Shown here piece by piece: positions 62,470 to 64,000 of a stretch of 64,000 bases of DNA. The stretch is from Phaseolus vulgaris. Taxonomy: Eukaryota; Streptophyta; Magnoliopsida; Fabales; Fabaceae. Position 1 is the stretch's first letter, and each line of letters starts with the position of its first letter. Location: the NCBI RefSeq assembly GCF_000499845.2, contig NC_023749.2:715030-779029 (forward strand), given 5' to 3'. Both the position numbers and the translations under genes were made by a program. The notes under the pieces were generated by a model. The model was not told the origin of the DNA. It saw only the letters and a list, made by a program, of their open reading frames with translations, and did no database searches.

Positions 62470-64000
62470 ATAAAGAAATAGATTATTCTCTTGATGTCTT
62501 TTTTTTAATCTTTTTATCGTTTATTAAAATTGTTTATTCTATTTTATCTATCCTAAATTAGTTGCATGATGATCAATTATAATTTTAATAAGTTGTTTCT
62601 GAGTTGAATTTTAATATATTTTTTTATGTGATTTTAGTAAGATATATAACTATTACGTTCCTCTTATAATATTCAAAAAAATAATAATTACTTTCCCTAA
62701 TTCTAGTGTTTAATTTTGTGATTTTCTTTGTTCCATGTGTATAATGTACTTTTATTATATCATGCATTATTGGAGATTTAACCATTGTAAATGTTTTGTT
62801 GGATCTTGGAGCCTCAATAAATGTAATGCTATCAACAGTGAGGCACTGGGAAATTTAAAATCCACCAATGTGATAGTACAACTAGCACTGCTCGACCTCT
62901 CTGGTTGTGTTTGAAGATGTCTTGGTAAAAGTTAAGTTAACCTGTTAACTCGAGTATAATATCTGTTAACTCAAGTATAATATTTATTAAATATAAAAAA
63001 AATGTGTCAAAGTTTGTTTAAAAGTTTATTGGTACGGTAAATTTATGCAAGAAATTTAAATAAAAATAAAGTAAATAATTTATATAATTCAATTGAGAAA
63101 AATAAGATTGGGATTAATCTTTTTCACTCTTTTATTTTTCAATGAATAAAAACATATATCATTTCATACATATAAAAATTATTCATATCGATTCTTCGTA
63201 CACAAAATTGTTAAGAGAATTTCTTAAATATTAATTTCTCGCATATTTGTAAAAGCTCTTTATCATTACAAATAGATGTTATAAAACAATTAACATTTTG
63301 AATTTATTCCTGACATTCAAATATGTTAAGCATCATCATTTAGGTTGGATGCTTATAAGTACTTTCCAGTCAAATCTAATTATCAAAATTAATAAAAAGA
63401 TTCAAACTTTAAGAATAAAATGATAATATCAATCATCAACTAAGAACAAAATATTATAAAATAAATATCACTTCAATACACAAAAGTTTGAACATGTTAC
63501 TCTCAATCTCGAGGGAAAGACTTGGTCAGTTATTTTGGCCATTACAAGCATGAAAAGCAAGAAAAAAATATTCATGATGTTTTTCCTTGACGACCGCCTC
63601 TTTTAGAGTTTTTTTTTTATCTCTGATTATCTCCTTTTGGTGCCTAGGGTTTTTGCCTCACACCTTCTATTTAACCTAATTTGATGTAGGTTAAGTTACA
63701 TCTCGCTCAAACAAAATATTATTTGTTTAAGCGAATCTCACAAGAAAAAATTAAAATTCACTAGACTGAATTAAGTGAGCCTTGATGATGACTTATTTTT
63801 TATGACAAGTGTACAAAGTGAGAAGTAATAATTTGTGCATAAAGACGGATATCAAACTCAAAAAAAAAAAAATTATGTTCCTTATCATTTCTAGTTAAAG
63901 GAGTGTAGTTTTCACGGTTTATTGATATTCTATTTAAATAACTATATTTTTTTTTATAATATTATTAAATATTTGTATTACATAAATCTATTCATATTTA
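62470..64000. other. AT-rich intergenic DNA
   Basis: No gene is seen apart from the retrotransposon protease relic at 62772-62860. Confidence 0.6.
62772..62860 (+). pseudogene. Retrotransposon aspartic-protease relic
   Basis: One frame reads GDLTIVNVLLDLGASINVML before a stop. DLGASIN is the active-site motif typical of one class of plant gypsy proteases. No adjoining RT or gag was recognised, so this is a small fragment. Confidence 0.5.

Noticed and set aside
1..64000. tRNA genes, rRNA and prokaryotic defence systems
   Set aside because: No clover-leaf with A/B box signature, no rRNA stretch and no bacterial-type genes were seen on either strand.

Overview
The window is plant nuclear DNA, almost certainly from a eudicot and probably a papilionoid legume. 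It shows AT-rich intergenic DNA, short GT-AG introns with U-rich 3' ends, a nuclear gene for a chloroplast-targeted photosystem II peptide, plant-type retrotransposon and MITE debris, and (TA)n/(GA)n microsatellites. The legume assignment rests on general likeness of the proteins and is inference. No prokaryotic operon, CRISPR array or rRNA is present and I found no tRNA.

Layout. 1-547: F-box gene fragment broken by a frameshift (-). 2.2-2.7 kb: possible unidentified gene relic (-). 3.6-4.0 kb: MITE-like element. 4.4-8.0 kb: three-exon gene for an uncharacterised 835-aa coiled-coil protein (-). 8.1-11.3 kb: AT-rich DNA with an array of palindromes at 10.5-10.9 kb. 11.5-11.8 kb: photosystem II 5 kDa protein PSBTN (-). 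12.4-17.1 kb: twelve-exon tRNA-dihydrouridine synthase (-). 18.46-23.02 kb: decayed Ty3/gypsy LTR retrotransposon in the divergent promoter region between that gene and the next. 23.3-28.9 kb: 1314-aa RING/TRAF-type/Gln-Pro-rich/U1-type zinc-finger protein (+). 28.9-43.1 kb: gene-poor DNA containing a ~1.3 kb foldback repeat. 43.4-49.7 kb: 846-aa triple-PHD-finger protein (+). 51.6-53.4 kb: RNA polymerase subunit RPB11 (+). 54.4-59.0 kb: CHX-type cation/H+ antiporter, probably CHX28 (-). 60.8-62.3 kb: NB-LRR leucine-rich-repeat fragment fused or juxtaposed to an unidentified N-terminal ORF (-). 62.5-64 kb: AT-rich tail with a retrotransposon protease relic.

Six multi-exon gene models were rebuilt by hand from splice sites. 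In five of them (835-aa protein, DUS, RING protein, PHD protein, RPB11) every junction is GT-AG or equivalent, phases are consistent and the total length divides by three. The sixth (CHX) also closes perfectly, but only with one GC-AG intron.

The genes do not form one pathway. The PHD-finger gene, RPB11 and the CHX antiporter appear to keep the neighbour order I recall for Arabidopsis At3g52100-At3g52090-At3g52080, so that block is probably ancient microsynteny. The most unusual structures are repeats: a small palindromic element family that has filled all three CHX introns, the palindrome array at 10.5 kb and the foldback at 33.7-35.0 kb. I see no convincing undescribed enzymatic system.
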